Part shown: one piece after another, positions 8,940-19,292 of the stretch | Layout of the letters: every line of letters starts with the position of its first letter | Numbering within the stretch: the first letter of the stretch is position 1 | NCBI GenBank assembly: GCA_903632075.3 | Contig: CAHIKZ030003338.1 | Span: forward strand, 248,001-312,000 | DNA length: 64,000 nt | Source: Acanthosepion pharaonis | Lineage: Eukaryota; Mollusca; Cephalopoda; Sepiida; Sepiidae | Reading direction: 5' to 3' | Notes under the pieces: generated by a model | What the model saw: the letters and a program-made list of their open reading frames with translations, nothing else | Database searches by the model: none | What the model was told of the DNA's origin: nothing | Position numbers and translations under genes: made by a program

Positions 8940-10076
8940 GTGTTTAACATCTTCTGCTAATACTTCAAAAATAACTATTCTGTTTTTAGTGTGTATAAAA
9001 ACAAAACATGCTGCTCTAGATGTCAGAGCTTTAAGACTCCAATCTCTGTCAGAAAGCTGTGTAATGACATACTGATCAGAAAATAGGACTTCCCAGAAAA
9101 GGTATATCCACAAATCTAACAATTATGTTTTTTTTTTTTTTTCTACTGGTTTTTACATGATGCACTAAAAAAGAATTTTCTACTCATTCAGAAACTAAAT
9201 GTGGTCCAAGATAGGGTTTCTATAAATATATATCACCAAACATTTCAAGAATATTTTTCTCTCCGGCATATATAAACAGATGGTTCACTAAACTTCACAT
9301 TGATGAAAATGGGAATCCACAAAATTATACTGTGTTGATGCATATGATTGACTAAATTTAGCTGACATTGAAAATCCAGATCAACAAACTTCACAAGAAA
9401 GGGTTTCTATCCAGTGTGGACATGCATGTGTCACTAAATGCAACTTCGGTGAAAATGCAAATTCACAAACTTCATAAGAATATGTTTTCTGTCCAGTGTG
9501 TGTACGCATATGTTTGACCAAATTGGACTTGTGTGAAAATGAAGACCAACAAACTTCACAAGAATATGGTTTCTCTCCAGTGTGTGTATGCATATGCGTC
9601 ACTAAAAGTGACTTTTGTGAAAATGCAGAACCAAAAACTTCACAAGAATATGGTTTCTCTCCAGTGTGTGTATATATGTGCATATGTGTCACTAAAAGTG
9701 ACTTCTGTGACAATGCAGATCAACAATCTGCACAATAGGGTTTCTCTCCGTGTGTATATGCATATGTCTCACGAAATGTGACTTTCTGAAAATGCAGATC
9801 CATACACTTCACATGAATATGGTTTCTCTCCAGTGTGTGTACCCATATGTCTGACGAGATCTAGCTTCCGTGAAAAAAATAGATCCACAAACTTCACAAG
9901 AATAAAGTTTCTCTCTAGTGTGTGTATGCATATGTCTCACTAAAAGTGACTTCTCTGAAAATGAGGACCCACAAACTTTACAAGAATAAGGTTTCTCTCC
10001 AGTGTGTGTACATATGTTTGACCAAATTGGACTTGTGTGCAAAATGCAGTTCCACAAGCTTCATAAGAAAGGGTTC
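8940..10076 (-). pseudogene. Decaying zinc-finger tail of the right ZNF gene
   Basis: Beyond the TAG at 10077-10079, finger sequence continues with frameshifts and lost ligands. A finger near 10040 has tyrosine for its first cysteine. The stretch 9809-10057 has one good finger (SCKVCGSSFSEKSLLVRH) and then breaks in SIFFTEARSRQ. A finger at 9713-9750 carries a TGA. The stretch 9381-9713 keeps fingers with CEVF (second cysteine lost), CEVCWSSF and YEVC, and ends at a stop. Further down, 8950-9390 retains only ghosts, such as HTKNRIVIFEV in place of HTGEKPYSCEV near 8970. Decay increases with distance from the intact gene, as in the left copy. Confidence 0.75.
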
Positions 10077-11273
10077 CTATCCAGTGTGTATATGCATATG
10101 TGTCACTAAATGTGACTTGTGTGAAAATACAGATTGACAAACCTCACAAGAATATGGTTTCTTGCCAGTGTGTATACGCATATGTCTGGCTATATACGCC
10201 TTCCGTGTAAATGTAGATCCACAAATTTCACAGGAAAAAGGTTTCTCTCCAGTGTGAGCATGCATATGTGACATTAAATGTGACTTCACTGAAAATGCAG
10301 ATCCACAAACATCACAAGGATAGGGTTTCTCTCCAGTGTGTGTACGCACATGTTTGACCAAATTGGACTTATCTGAAAATGCAGATCTACACACTTCACA
10401 TGAATATGGTTTCTCTCCAGTGTGTGTACGCATATGTTTGACCAAATTGGCCTTCTCTGAAAACGCAGATCCACACACTTCACATGAATATGGTTTCTCT
10501 CCCGTGTGCGTACGCATATGTCTCACTAGATCTAATTTTCGTGAAAAAGTAGATCCACAAACTTCACAAGAATAAGGCTTCTCTCCACTATGAGTATACA
10601 TATGTGTCACTAAAAGTGACTTCTGTGAAAATTCAGACCAACAAACTGCACAAGAATATGGTTTCTCTTTAGTATGGGTACGCATATGTATCACTAAAGG
10701 TGACTTCTGTGAAAATGCAGCTCCACAAACTTCACAAGAATATGGTTTCTCTCCAGTGTGTGTACGCATATGTGCCGCTAAAAGTGACTTCTGTGAAAAT
10801 GCAGATCCACAAACTGCACAAGAATAGGGTTTCTCTCCAGTGTGTGTATGTATATGTCTCACTAGATCTAGCTTCCGTGAAAAAGTAGATCCACAAGCTT
10901 CACAAGAATAAGTTTTGTCTCCAGTGTGTGTATGTATATGTTTGACCAAATTGGACTTGTGTGAAAATGCAGATCCACAATCGTCACAAGAATATGGTTT
11001 CTCTCCAGTATGAATACGCATATGTATCACTAAATGCGACTTCCATGAAAAGGCAGTTCCACAAACCTCACAAGAATAGGGTTTCTCTCCAGTGTGTGTA
11101 CGCATATGTTTGACCAAATTAAACTTGTGTGAAAAGGCAGTTCCACAAACCTCACAAGAATAAGATTTCTCTTCCTTGTGTGTATGTATATGTGTAATTA
11201 AAGGTGACTTCTCTGAAAATGCAGGCCCACCAACTTCACAAGAATATGTTTTTTTTGTAATATGTGTTTCCAT
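10077..11273 (-). CDS. C2H2 zinc-finger protein, 14 finger units
   Basis: The chosen start is ATG at 11273 (METHITKKTYSCEV), because the same start is conserved in the left gene. The frame is also open eight codons further up without an ATG. There are 14 tandem 28-residue C2H2 units. Unit 1 is CEVGG, with the second zinc cysteine replaced by glycine, so 13 units look functional. The presumed contact residues (-1,2,3,6) for units 2-14 are HFNK, WSHI, HSNK, RLDR, QSLA, QSPI, QSLT, RLDR, EANK, DSNK, VSHS, RAYR and HSHT. Units 5 and 9 share RLDR, a sign of block duplication. The protein ends at a TAG where GEKP should follow HTG; a one-base shift accompanies it. No effector domain is visible. The likely role is nuclear sequence-specific DNA binding; the target is unknown. 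Confidence 0.85.
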   Translation of the reverse strand: METHITKKTYSCEVGGPAFSEKSPLITHIHTHKEEKSYSCEVCGTAFSHKFNLVKHMRTHTGEKPYSCEVCGTAFSWKSHLVIHMRIHTGEKPYSCDDCGSAFSHKSNLVKHIHTHTGDKTYSCEACGSTFSRKLDLVRHIHTHTGEKPYSCAVCGSAFSQKSLLAAHMRTHTGEKPYSCEVCGAAFSQKSPLVIHMRTHTKEKPYSCAVCWSEFSQKSLLVTHMYTHSGEKPYSCEVCGSTFSRKLDLVRHMRTHTGEKPYSCEVCGSAFSEKANLVKHMRTHTGEKPYSCEVCRSAFSDKSNLVKHVRTHTGEKPYPCDVCGSAFSVKSHLMSHMHAHTGEKPFSCEICGSTFTRKAYIARHMRIHTGKKPYSCEVCQSVFSHKSHLVTHMHIHTG

Positions 11274-11586
11274 CTGGCCTATTATCTCCAATTCCACAAT
11301 AGTTTAGCAGATATCACATAAATATGGATTATTATTCCTGTTTATTCATACATAATTAAAAATTTGTTTTTGTACAAAGATAGACCACATATTTCAAAGT
11401 ACAGTTTTTTTTACCAGATAATGTTCATTATCATGCTTTTGACAATGTAAATCCATGACTTTCACATGAACCATGTAGCATATATTTGTCTGTGTTTCAT
11501 CAAAAGTGAAATGTCTTTTCCTTCATTGAAATTCTCAGGAATAACATCTGCGGTTTCTGTACAGCAAAAACATCTGTGAAGACAAA
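11274..11586 (-). other. Splice acceptor and 5' leader of right ZNF gene
   Basis: On the minus strand TTTTGTCTTCACAG ends at 11574 and is a good 3' splice site. The leader then reads a peptide with CTETADVIPENFNEGKDISL and QIYATWFM, ending at a stop at 11462-11464. About 190 bases of apparent untranslated sequence follow before the ATG at 11273. The ENF.E.KDI core is shared with the left leader, while the reading phase at the acceptor differs. This could be an upstream open frame or the relic of an N-terminal exon. Confidence 0.5.
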
Positions 11587-11745
11587 AGACATAAATAATA
11601 ATAGGAGCTTTGAATAATATATAAAAGCAGTCAATATTATGAAATGTACATGTAAGTATTATTTCAATAATGCAGCAGTGAAACAATATTGCCATGATGT
11701 TATACCTTTTGAAATGTATGCAATTTAAATCAGAACATTGTCAAT

Positions 11746-11946
11746 TCAGAAAAAATTCAAACATGAATCTTCAAATATAACTCTTGATAATTTTTCTTTG
11801 ACCTTGTTTTTGAATACCATCACTGGTAACATGATCAAGTCTGTAGCTGGTGTGAGATTATCTGCAGCAGGTATCTCTGCCCAGTACCAAAAACCATCAT
11901 TTTCATCACTGCCAAAGAGAAGATTTTTGTTAATACCACATTCTAT
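11746..11946 (-). other. Unrecognised open frame upstream of right ZNF gene
   Basis: A minus-strand frame is open from 11946 to a TGA at 11746-11748, about 66 codons, with no ATG at its head. It includes SDENDGFWYWAEIPAADNLT and then LPVMVFKNKVKEKLSRVIFE, a normal protein-like composition. TTCTCTTTGGCAG inside it (ending at 11909) could serve as a splice acceptor for the downstream part. The left-arm counterpart (about 750-915) has lost part of it and carries stops. It may be an old exon of the ZNF gene or of a mobile element. No family was recognised. Confidence 0.3.
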
Positions 11947-12050
11947 TTATTAAACTAATAGTTAAAATTGGAAAAAAAACAGGAATAATGAAATAATTTC
12001 CATAATTAATGTGCTGTTGTCCACTTGATTACACCATATGATTTCAAAAA

Positions 12051-12494
12051 AATGTTTCCATTTAAGAATAGTAAAGTGTGAAAATTAAGAACATGAAAAT
12101 GGATGAAAACATTTGATATTAACACAGGAATGAAAGAAAAGCAAACTGAAGTTAAAATTAAAATGGATTGGTTATTTTACTGGCATTTCAACAATTATGG
12201 GTGATTAATGCTGAAACAGTTGGTTGGTTGGTTGGTTGGTTGGTTGGTAGGGAAATTAAGAAATTAACTTTATTTCTAGAGGTATTATCTCTTTATATTT
12301 CATGAAGTATTGTGGATATTTACACTATTTGTTCAGAGTGTTGTCATCATTATTGCCATTCAAAATGTTTTTATCATTATACACATTGACCTTCTTAGGG
12401 TGATATACATTGGAACTTTTACTTTTGCCACAGAGGTAGATTGTTCTAATTCAACATGCCATATATTTGAGTTACTTTTTGTATATCTCAGTTA
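12051..12494. other. Intergenic, AT-rich
   Basis: Apart from the tetranucleotide run at 12219-12248, no gene or repeat was recognised. A 61-codon plus frame at 12310-12495 is hydrophobic and unsupported. Confidence 0.35.
12219..12248. repeat. (GTTG)n microsatellite
   Basis: About seven uninterrupted GGTT units lie between GAAACAGT and AGGGAAATT. Confidence 0.95.
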
Positions 12495-12605
12495 ATTTAC
12501 TCCAGCATCTCAACTCTTTAAGTTTATTGTTCACTCTGCTGTGGCCAGGGATTGAACTCACAATTCTTTTGGTCAAGTCACTTATTGGATTATGCAACCA
12601 GCGCT
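12495..12605 (-). mobile_element. Probable tRNA-derived SINE fragment
   Basis: In reverse complement this reads GCGCTGGTTGCATAATCC, a spacer, and then GAGTTCAATCCCTGGCCAC. GTTCAATCC at 12549-12557 fits the RNA polymerase III B box, and its position about 45-50 bases after the head suits a tRNA-like promoter. The A box is degenerate. The family and the 3' tail are not identified. Confidence 0.45.
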
Positions 12606-12827
12606 TTTGTCCACAGGGAAAGTAACCCATATTGAGATATCAAGAAATGGCATGACATGTAGAATGCTAAAAAATGAGTACAGATGATGAAAACACAATC
12701 AAAACTTGACAACAAGAAAGCTTTAATGACAAAATTTATTATTATGATGAAAGACTAAATAAATTTTTAACTATTATTGTAAAATTATGCTTTTTGCTTA
12801 ACTTTTTTTTTCTTGCATCAAAAAGAG

Positions 12828-12958
12828 TCTATAAATTAGAATATGGGAAGTCTGAGTGTCTTTACTTGCATCAGAGAGAGAGACTATAAATTAGAATATA
12901 GGAAGCCTGAGTGTCTTTACTTGCATCAGAGAGAGACTATAAATTAGAATATAGGAAG
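12828..12958. repeat. Satellite block 1, first 2-3 units
   Basis: This is a small founder-like block. It begins GTCTATAAATTAGAATATGG directly after TTTTTTTTTCTTGCATCAAA and ends where GGAAG turns into the spacer word TTTGAATGTC. Its left edge has the same T-run and ATCAAAAAGAG junction that ends every later spacer. Confidence 0.9.
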
Positions 12959-13130
12959 TTTGAATGTCTTTACCTGGTGATTTTTCTTTTGGTGAAGAAT
13001 GAAATTTTACATTTGTCTTCATTTTTGAAAGATAAAACTTTTAATACTAATTTTAATTTTAATAATTTTAATACTAATTTTAATTTTAATAGTTTTTATA
13101 AGTTTTAAATCTTTTAAAATTCCAAATTAA

Positions 13131-13460
13131 TTTGCATCAGTTAGGAGATATAGTTATTAATTAAAAACTGTATTTACTAATCATAAATCAAAAAGCTAAA
13201 TTCAGCAAGCACAGTATTTTAAAAAGAATTTTGAATTTTTTTTCTGCATGTATAAACCTGCCAATTTTTGTAAATATGGCTATCCATACATCATATTATC
13301 AGAAAATAAGAGCAATAATTATTCAAAATTTATTGGAAATTTTCTAACATTTCATCAGCAAGTGTTTTTGTACCTAAGTCTATAAAAGCCAAAATACCTA
13401 AAGCTTACCATGTCTGCAAGTCATTCTTACTCCAAGTCTTCACCAAATCACGACCATGAG

Positions 13461-13520
<60 letters not shown>

Positions 13521-13643
13521 CTGCATTGGCTAGGTGATATTGTTATTTAATAAAAACTCTATTTAATTATAAATTGAAAAGCTTAGTACAACTAAACTGA
13601 AGAGCACAGGAATTTAAAAATAATTCTAAATTTTTTTTTTTTT
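13131..13643. repeat. Internal duplication within spacer S1
   Basis: 13131-13250 and 13521-13643 are diverged direct copies. The paired words are CATCAGTTAGGAGATATAGT and CATTGGCTAGGTGATATTGT, then TTAAAAACTGTATTTA and ATAAAAACTCTATTTA, then ATAAATCAAAAAGCT and ATAAATTGAAAAGCT, then CACAGTATTTTAAAAA and CACAGGAATTTAAAAA. The TA microsatellite lies between them. Confidence 0.8.
13463..13518. repeat. (TA)n microsatellite inside spacer S1
   Basis: About 28 AT units lie between CATGAGAT and AATCTGCATTGG. Shortened or broken versions mark the same point in later spacers, near 41980-42030, 43915-43930, 45575-45590, 48290-48315, 55570-55610 and 63475-63505. Confidence 0.95.
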
Positions 13644-13670
13644 AACTTTTTTTTTCTTGAATCAAAAAGA

Positions 13671-16555
13671 GTCTATAAATTAGAATATAGGAAGCCTGAG
13701 TGTCTTTACTTGCATCAGAGAGAGAGACTATAAATTAGAATATAGGAAGCCTGAGTGTCTTTACTTGCATCAGAGAGAGACTATAAATTAGAATATAGGA
13801 AGCCTGAGTGTCTTTACTTGCATCAGAGAGAGACTATAAATTAGAATATAGGAAGCCTGAGTGTCTTTACTTGCATCAGAGAGAGACTATAAATTAGAAT
13901 ATAGGAAGCCTGAGTGTCTTTACTTGCATCAGAGAGAGACTATAAATTAGAATATAGGAAGCCTGAGGGTCTTTACTTGCATCAGAGAGAGACTATAAAT
14001 TAGAATATAGGAAGCCTGAGTGTCTTTACTTGCATCAGAGAGAGACTATAAATTAGAATATAGGAAGTTTGAATGTCTTTACTTGCATCAGAGAGAGAGA
14101 CTATAAATTAGAATATAGGAAGCCTGGTGTCTTTACTTGCATCAGAGAATGTCTTAAATTAGAATATAGGAAGCCTGAGTGTCTTTACTTGCATCAGAGA
14201 GAGACTATAAATATAGAAATATACTTGCATCAGAAGACTATAAATTAGAATATAGGAAGCCTGTACTTGCATCAGAGAGGGACTACTAAATTAGAATATT
14301 TAGTGTCTTGCATCAGAGAGAGACTATAAATTAGAATATAGGAAGCCTGAGTGTCTTTACTTGCATCAGAGAGAGACTATAAATTAGAATATAGGAAGCC
14401 TGAGTGTCTTTACTTGCATCAGAGAGAGACTATAAATTAGAATATAGGAAGCCTGAGTGTCTTTACTTGCATCAGAGAGAGACTATAAATTAGAATATAG
14501 GAAGCCTGAGTGTCTTTACTTGCATCAGAGAGAGAGACTATAAATTAGAATATAGGAGCCTGAGTGTCTTTACTTGCATCAGAGGAAGCCTGAGTGTCTT
14601 TACTTGCATCAGAGACTTTAAATTAGAGAATATAAATTAGAATATAGGAAGCCTGAGTGTCTTTACTTGCATCAGAGGGAGACTATAAATTAGAATATAG
14701 GAAGCCTGAGTGTCTTTACTTGCATCAGAGAGAGACTATAAATTAGAATATAGGAAGCCTGAGTGACTTGAGAGAGACTATAAATTAGAATATAGGAAGC
14801 CTGAGTGTCTTTACTTGCATCAGAGAGAGACTATAAATTAGAATATAGGAAGCCTGAGTGTCTTTACTTGCATCAGAGAGAGAGACTATAAATTAGAATA
14901 TAGGAAGCCTGAGTGTCTTTACTTGCATCAGAGAGAGACTATAAATTAGAATATAGGAAGAGTGTCTTTACTTGCATAACTATTAGAATATAGGAAGCCT
15001 GAGTGTCTTTACTTGCATCAGAGAGAGACTATAAATTAGAATATAGACTATAAATTAGAATATAGGAAGCCTGAGTGTCTTTACTTGCATCAGAGAGACT
15101 ATAAATTAGAGGAGAGTGACTATAAATATAAATTAGAATATAGGAAGCCTGAGTGTCTTTACTTGCATCAGAGACTATAAATTAGAATATAGGAAATTAG
15201 AGAGACTATAAATATAGGAAGCCTGAGTGTCTTTACTTGCATCAGAGAGAGAGACTATAAATTAGAATATAGGAAGCCTGAGTGTCTTTACTTGCATCAG
15301 AGAGAGACTATAAATTAGAATATAGGAAGCCTGAGTGTCTTTACTTGCATCAGAGAGAGACTATAAATTAGAATATAGGAAGCCTGAGTGTCTTTTTGCA
15401 TCAGAGAGAGACTATAAATTAGAATATTGCATCAGAGAGAGACTATAAATTAGAGAGAATATAAAGGAAGCCTGTGTCTTTTTTTGCATCAGAGAGAGAC
15501 TTTAAATTAGAAATATAGGCAGGGTCTTTACTTGCATCAGAGAGAGAGACTATAAATTAGAATATAGGAAGCCTGAGTGTCTTTACTTGCATCAGAGAGA
15601 GACTATAAATTAGAATATAGGAAGCCTGAGTGTCTTTACTTGCATCAGAGAGAGACTATAAATTAGAATATAGGAAGCCTGAGTGTCTTTACTTGCATCA
15701 GAGAGAGACTATAAATTAGAATATAGGAAGCCTGAGTGTCTTTACTTGCATCAGAGAGAGACTATAAATTAGAATATAGGAAGCCTGAGTGTCTTTTAGA
15801 ATGCATCAGAGGAGACTATAAATTAGAGAATATAGGAAGCCTGAGTGTCTTTACTTGCATCAGAGAGAGAGACTATAAATTAGAATATAGGAAGCCCTGA
15901 GTGTTTTTTATTTGCATCAGAGAGAGAGACTATAAATTAGAATATAGGAAGCCTGAGTGTCTTTACTTGCATCAGAGAGAGAGACTATAGAGACTATAGG
16001 AAAACTTTCAGAGAGAATATAAATTAGAGGAAGCCTGAGTGTCTTTACTTGCATCAGAGAGAGAGACTATAAATTAGAATATAGGAAGCCTGAGTGTCTT
16101 TACTTGCATCAGAGAGAGACTATAAATTAGAATATAGGAAGCCTGAGTGTCTTTACTTGCATCAGAGAGAGACTATAAATTAGAATATAGGAAGCCTGAG
16201 TGTCTTTACTTGCATCAGAGAGAGACTATAAATTAGAATATAGGAAGCCTGAGTGTCTTTACTTGCATCAGAGAGAGAGACTATAAATTAGAATATAGGA
16301 AGCCTGAGTGTCTTTACTTGCATCAGAGAGAGACTATAAATTAGAATATAGGAAGCCTGGAGTGTCTTTACTTGCATCAGAGAGAGAGACTATAAATTAG
16401 AATATAGGAAGCCTGAGTGTCTTTACTTGCATCAGAGAGAGAGACTATAAATTAGAATATAGGAAGCCTGAGTGTAATTTTTACTTGCATCATCAGAGAG
16501 AGACTATAAATTAGAATATAGGAAGCCTGAGTGTCTTTACTTGCATCAGAGAAAG
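13671..16555. repeat. Satellite block 2, high-identity units
   Basis: The first kilobase is nearly perfect 53- and 55-bp units. From about 14130 on there are truncated units and local scrambles, for example near 14200-14320, 15110-15230 and 15990-16030. A GAATGTC variant sits at 14068. Confidence 0.9.
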
Positions 16556-16920
16556 ACTATAATTTTAGAATATAAATTGAATGTAATTTTATTTTTAATA
16601 AGAGGAATTTAATTTTAATTTGAAGGAAGCCATTCATCATTTAGAATAGACTATAAACTGTTTTTAGAATCATACTAAGCCTAATTTTCTTAATTTTTAA
16701 AAAAGAGACTATAAATTAGAATATAGGAACCTAAATTTTTTTACTTCCATTCAAATAAGAGATAATTATAAATTAGAATTAACATTTCAAACTTTTTTTT
16801 CTTTTTCTATAAAATCAAAAAATTAAAGACTATAAATTAGAATATATAGGAAGCCTATAAAGTGTCTTTTACTAAATTTAATTATCAGAAAAACTATTGT
16901 GAGCAATAATTACTATAAAT
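16556..16920. repeat. Degraded spacer S2
   Basis: Spacer words (AATTTTAATTT, ACTGTTTTTAGAATCATACTA, ACTTTTTTTTCTTTTT followed by AATCAAAAAATTAAAG, ATTATCAGAAAA and GAGCAATAATTA) are interleaved with satellite words. The order is partly changed compared with S1. Confidence 0.6.
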
Positions 16921-17369
16921 TAGAAATATAGGAAGCCTGAGTTTTTTTACTTGCATCAGAGAGAGAGACTATAAATTAGAATATAGGAAGCCTGAGAGTG
17001 ATTTTACTTTGCATCAGAATGAGACTATAAATTAGGAATATAGGAAGCCTGAGTGCCTTTACTTGCATCAGAGAGAGAGACTATAAATTAGAATATAGGA
17101 AGCCTGAGTGTCTTTACTTGCATCAGAGAGAGACTATAAATTAGAATATAGGAAGCCTGAGTGTCTTTACTTGCATCAGAAAGAGACTATAAATTAGAAT
17201 ATAGGAAGCCTGAGTGTCTTTTCTTGTATCAGAGAGAGAGAGACTATAAATTAGAATATAGGAAGCCTGAGTGTCTTTACTGGCATCAGAGAGAGACTAT
17301 AAATTAGAATATAGGAAGCCTGAGTGTCTTTACTTGCATCAGAGAGAGACTATAAATTAGAATATAGGA

Positions 17370-17546
17370 AGTTTGAGTGTCTTTACTGGTGATTTTCAGT
17401 GAAGAGAATGAAATTATTTGAATATAGGAAGCTTTTAATACTAATTGTAATTTTTAATTTTAATCTAATTTTAATTTTAATAGTTTTTATAAGAAAATTC
17501 CAAATTAACTAGATATAGTTATTAATTAAAAACTGTATTTAAATTA
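17370..17546. repeat. Truncated spacer S3 (first third only)
   Basis: GAAGTTTGAGTGTCTTTACT, then GGTGATTTTCAG, AATACTAATTGTAATTTTTA, TAGTTTTTATAAG, CCAAATTAACTAGATATAG and AATTAAAAACTGTATTTAAA follow the S1 order. It stops before the second half, and satellite units resume from about 17546, damaged until about 17680. Confidence 0.8.
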
Positions 17547-17679
17547 GAATAAATTTAAAAGCCTGAATGTCTTTACTTGCATCAGAGAGAGAGATTATAA
17601 AATAGAATATATTCAAAAGCCTGGTGTTTTTTACTTGCATCTGACTATAAATTAGAATATAGGAAGTATTTACTTGCAT

Positions 17680-19292
17680 CAGAGAGAGACTATAAATTAG
17701 AATATAGGAAGCCTGAGTGTTCTTTAATTGCATCAGAGAGAGACTATAAATTAGAATGAAGGAAATAAAGTGTCTTTACTTGCATCAGAGAGAGACTATA
17801 AATTAGAATATAGGAAGCCTGAGTGTCTTTACTTGCATCAGAGAGAGACTATAAATTAGAATATAGGAAGCCTGAGTGTCTTTACTTGCATCAGAGAGAG
17901 AGACTATAAATTAGAATATAGGAAGCCTGAGTGTCTTTACTTGCATCAGAGAGAGACTATAAATTAGAATATAGGAAGCCTGAGTGTCTTTACTTGCATC
18001 AGAGAGAGAGATTTATAAATTAGAATATAGGATATGAGTGTCTATACTTGCATCAGAGAGAGAGAGACTATAAATTAGAATATAGGAAGCCTGAGTGTCT
18101 TTTTTGCATCAGAGAGAGACTATAAATAAATATAGGAAGCCTGAACTTGCATCAGAGAGAGACTATAAATTAGCCTGAGTGTTTTTTTTCTTTCAGAGAG
18201 ACTTAAATTAGAATATAGGAAGCCAGAGTCTTTACTTGCAATTAGAATATATAAATTAGAATATAGGAAGCCTGAGTGTCTTTACTTGCATCAGAGAGAG
18301 ACTATAAATTAGAATATAGGAAGCCTGAGGGTCTTTACTTGCATCAGAGAGAGACTATAAATTAGAATATAAATTAGGAATATAGGAAGCCTGAGGGTCT
18401 TTACTTGCATCAGAGAGAGACTATAAATTAGAATATAGGAAGCCTGAGTGTCTTTACTTGCATCAGAGAGAGAGACTATAAATTAGAATATAGGAAGCCT
18501 GAGTGTCTTTACTTGCATCAGAGAGAGACTATAAATTAGAATATAGGAAGCCTGAGTGTCTTTACTTGCATCAGAGAGAGACTATAAATTAGAATATAGG
18601 AAGCCTGAGTGTCTTTACTTGCATCAGAGAGAGAGACTATAAATTAGAATATAGGAAGCCTGAGTGTCTTTACTGGCATCAGAGGGAGACTATAAATTAG
18701 AATATAGGAAGCCTGAGTGTCTTTACTTGCATCAGAGAGAGAGACTATAAATTAGAAATATAGGAAGCCTGAGTGTCTTTACTTGCATCAGAGAGAGAGA
18801 CTATAAATTTATCAGAGAAGCCTAGAATATAGGGGTCTTTCTTTGCATCAGAGAGAGAGACTATAAATTAGAATATAGGAAGCCTGAGTGTCTTTACTTG
18901 CATCAGAGAGAGACTATAAATTAGAATATAGGAAGCCTGAGTGTCTTTACTTGCATCAGAGAGAGACTATAAATTAGAATATAGGAAGCCTGAGTGTGTC
19001 TTTACTTGCATCAGAGAGAGACTATAAATTAGAATATAGGAAGCCTGAGTGTCTTTACTTGCATCAGAGAGAGACTATAAATTAGAATATAGCCTGAGGT
19101 GTCTTTACTTGCATCAGAGAGAGACTATATAAATTAGAATATAGGAAGCCTGAGTGTCTTTACTTGCATCAGAGAGAGAGACTATAAATTAGAATATAGG
19201 AAGCCTGAGTGTCTTTACTTGCATCAGAGAGAGACTATAAATTAGAATATAGGAAGCCTGAGTGTCTTTACTTGCATCAGAGAGAGACTATA
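17680..19292. repeat. Satellite block 3
   Basis: Mostly regular units, with scrambled stretches near 18120-18250 and 18800-18840. GAGGGTC variants recur at 18320 and 18390. Confidence 0.85.

Larger units (their letters stand above)
9060..12050 (-). repeat. Right arm of inverted duplication carrying a ZNF gene
   Basis: This is the reverse-orientation counterpart of about 628-2880; the same landmarks occur in reverse order. The tail words AGAAAATTCTT and CATCATGTAAAAACC near 9150-9180 match the left arm near 2770-2805. The far end, GTGGACAACAGCACATTAAT in reverse complement near 12010-12030, matches 663-683. It is longer than the left arm mainly because it has more fingers. Confidence 0.75.
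12959..13670. repeat. Spacer S1, best-preserved copy (about 712 bp)
   Basis: It starts TTTGAATGTCTTTACCTGG and ends TTTCTTGAATCAAAAAGAG before the next block. In order it holds an ACTAATTTTAATTTTAAT stutter, the dispersed-element part (13090-13440), a TA microsatellite, a second related half (13521-13643) and a T-run. All other spacers can be read as damaged versions of this one. It has no coding potential. Confidence 0.9.

Noticed and set aside
9496..10888. Plus-strand frames over the right ZNF gene (and minus-strand frames at 1751-2739)
   Set aside because: They are antisense or alternate-frame shadows of the repetitive finger sequence, with no domain of their own.
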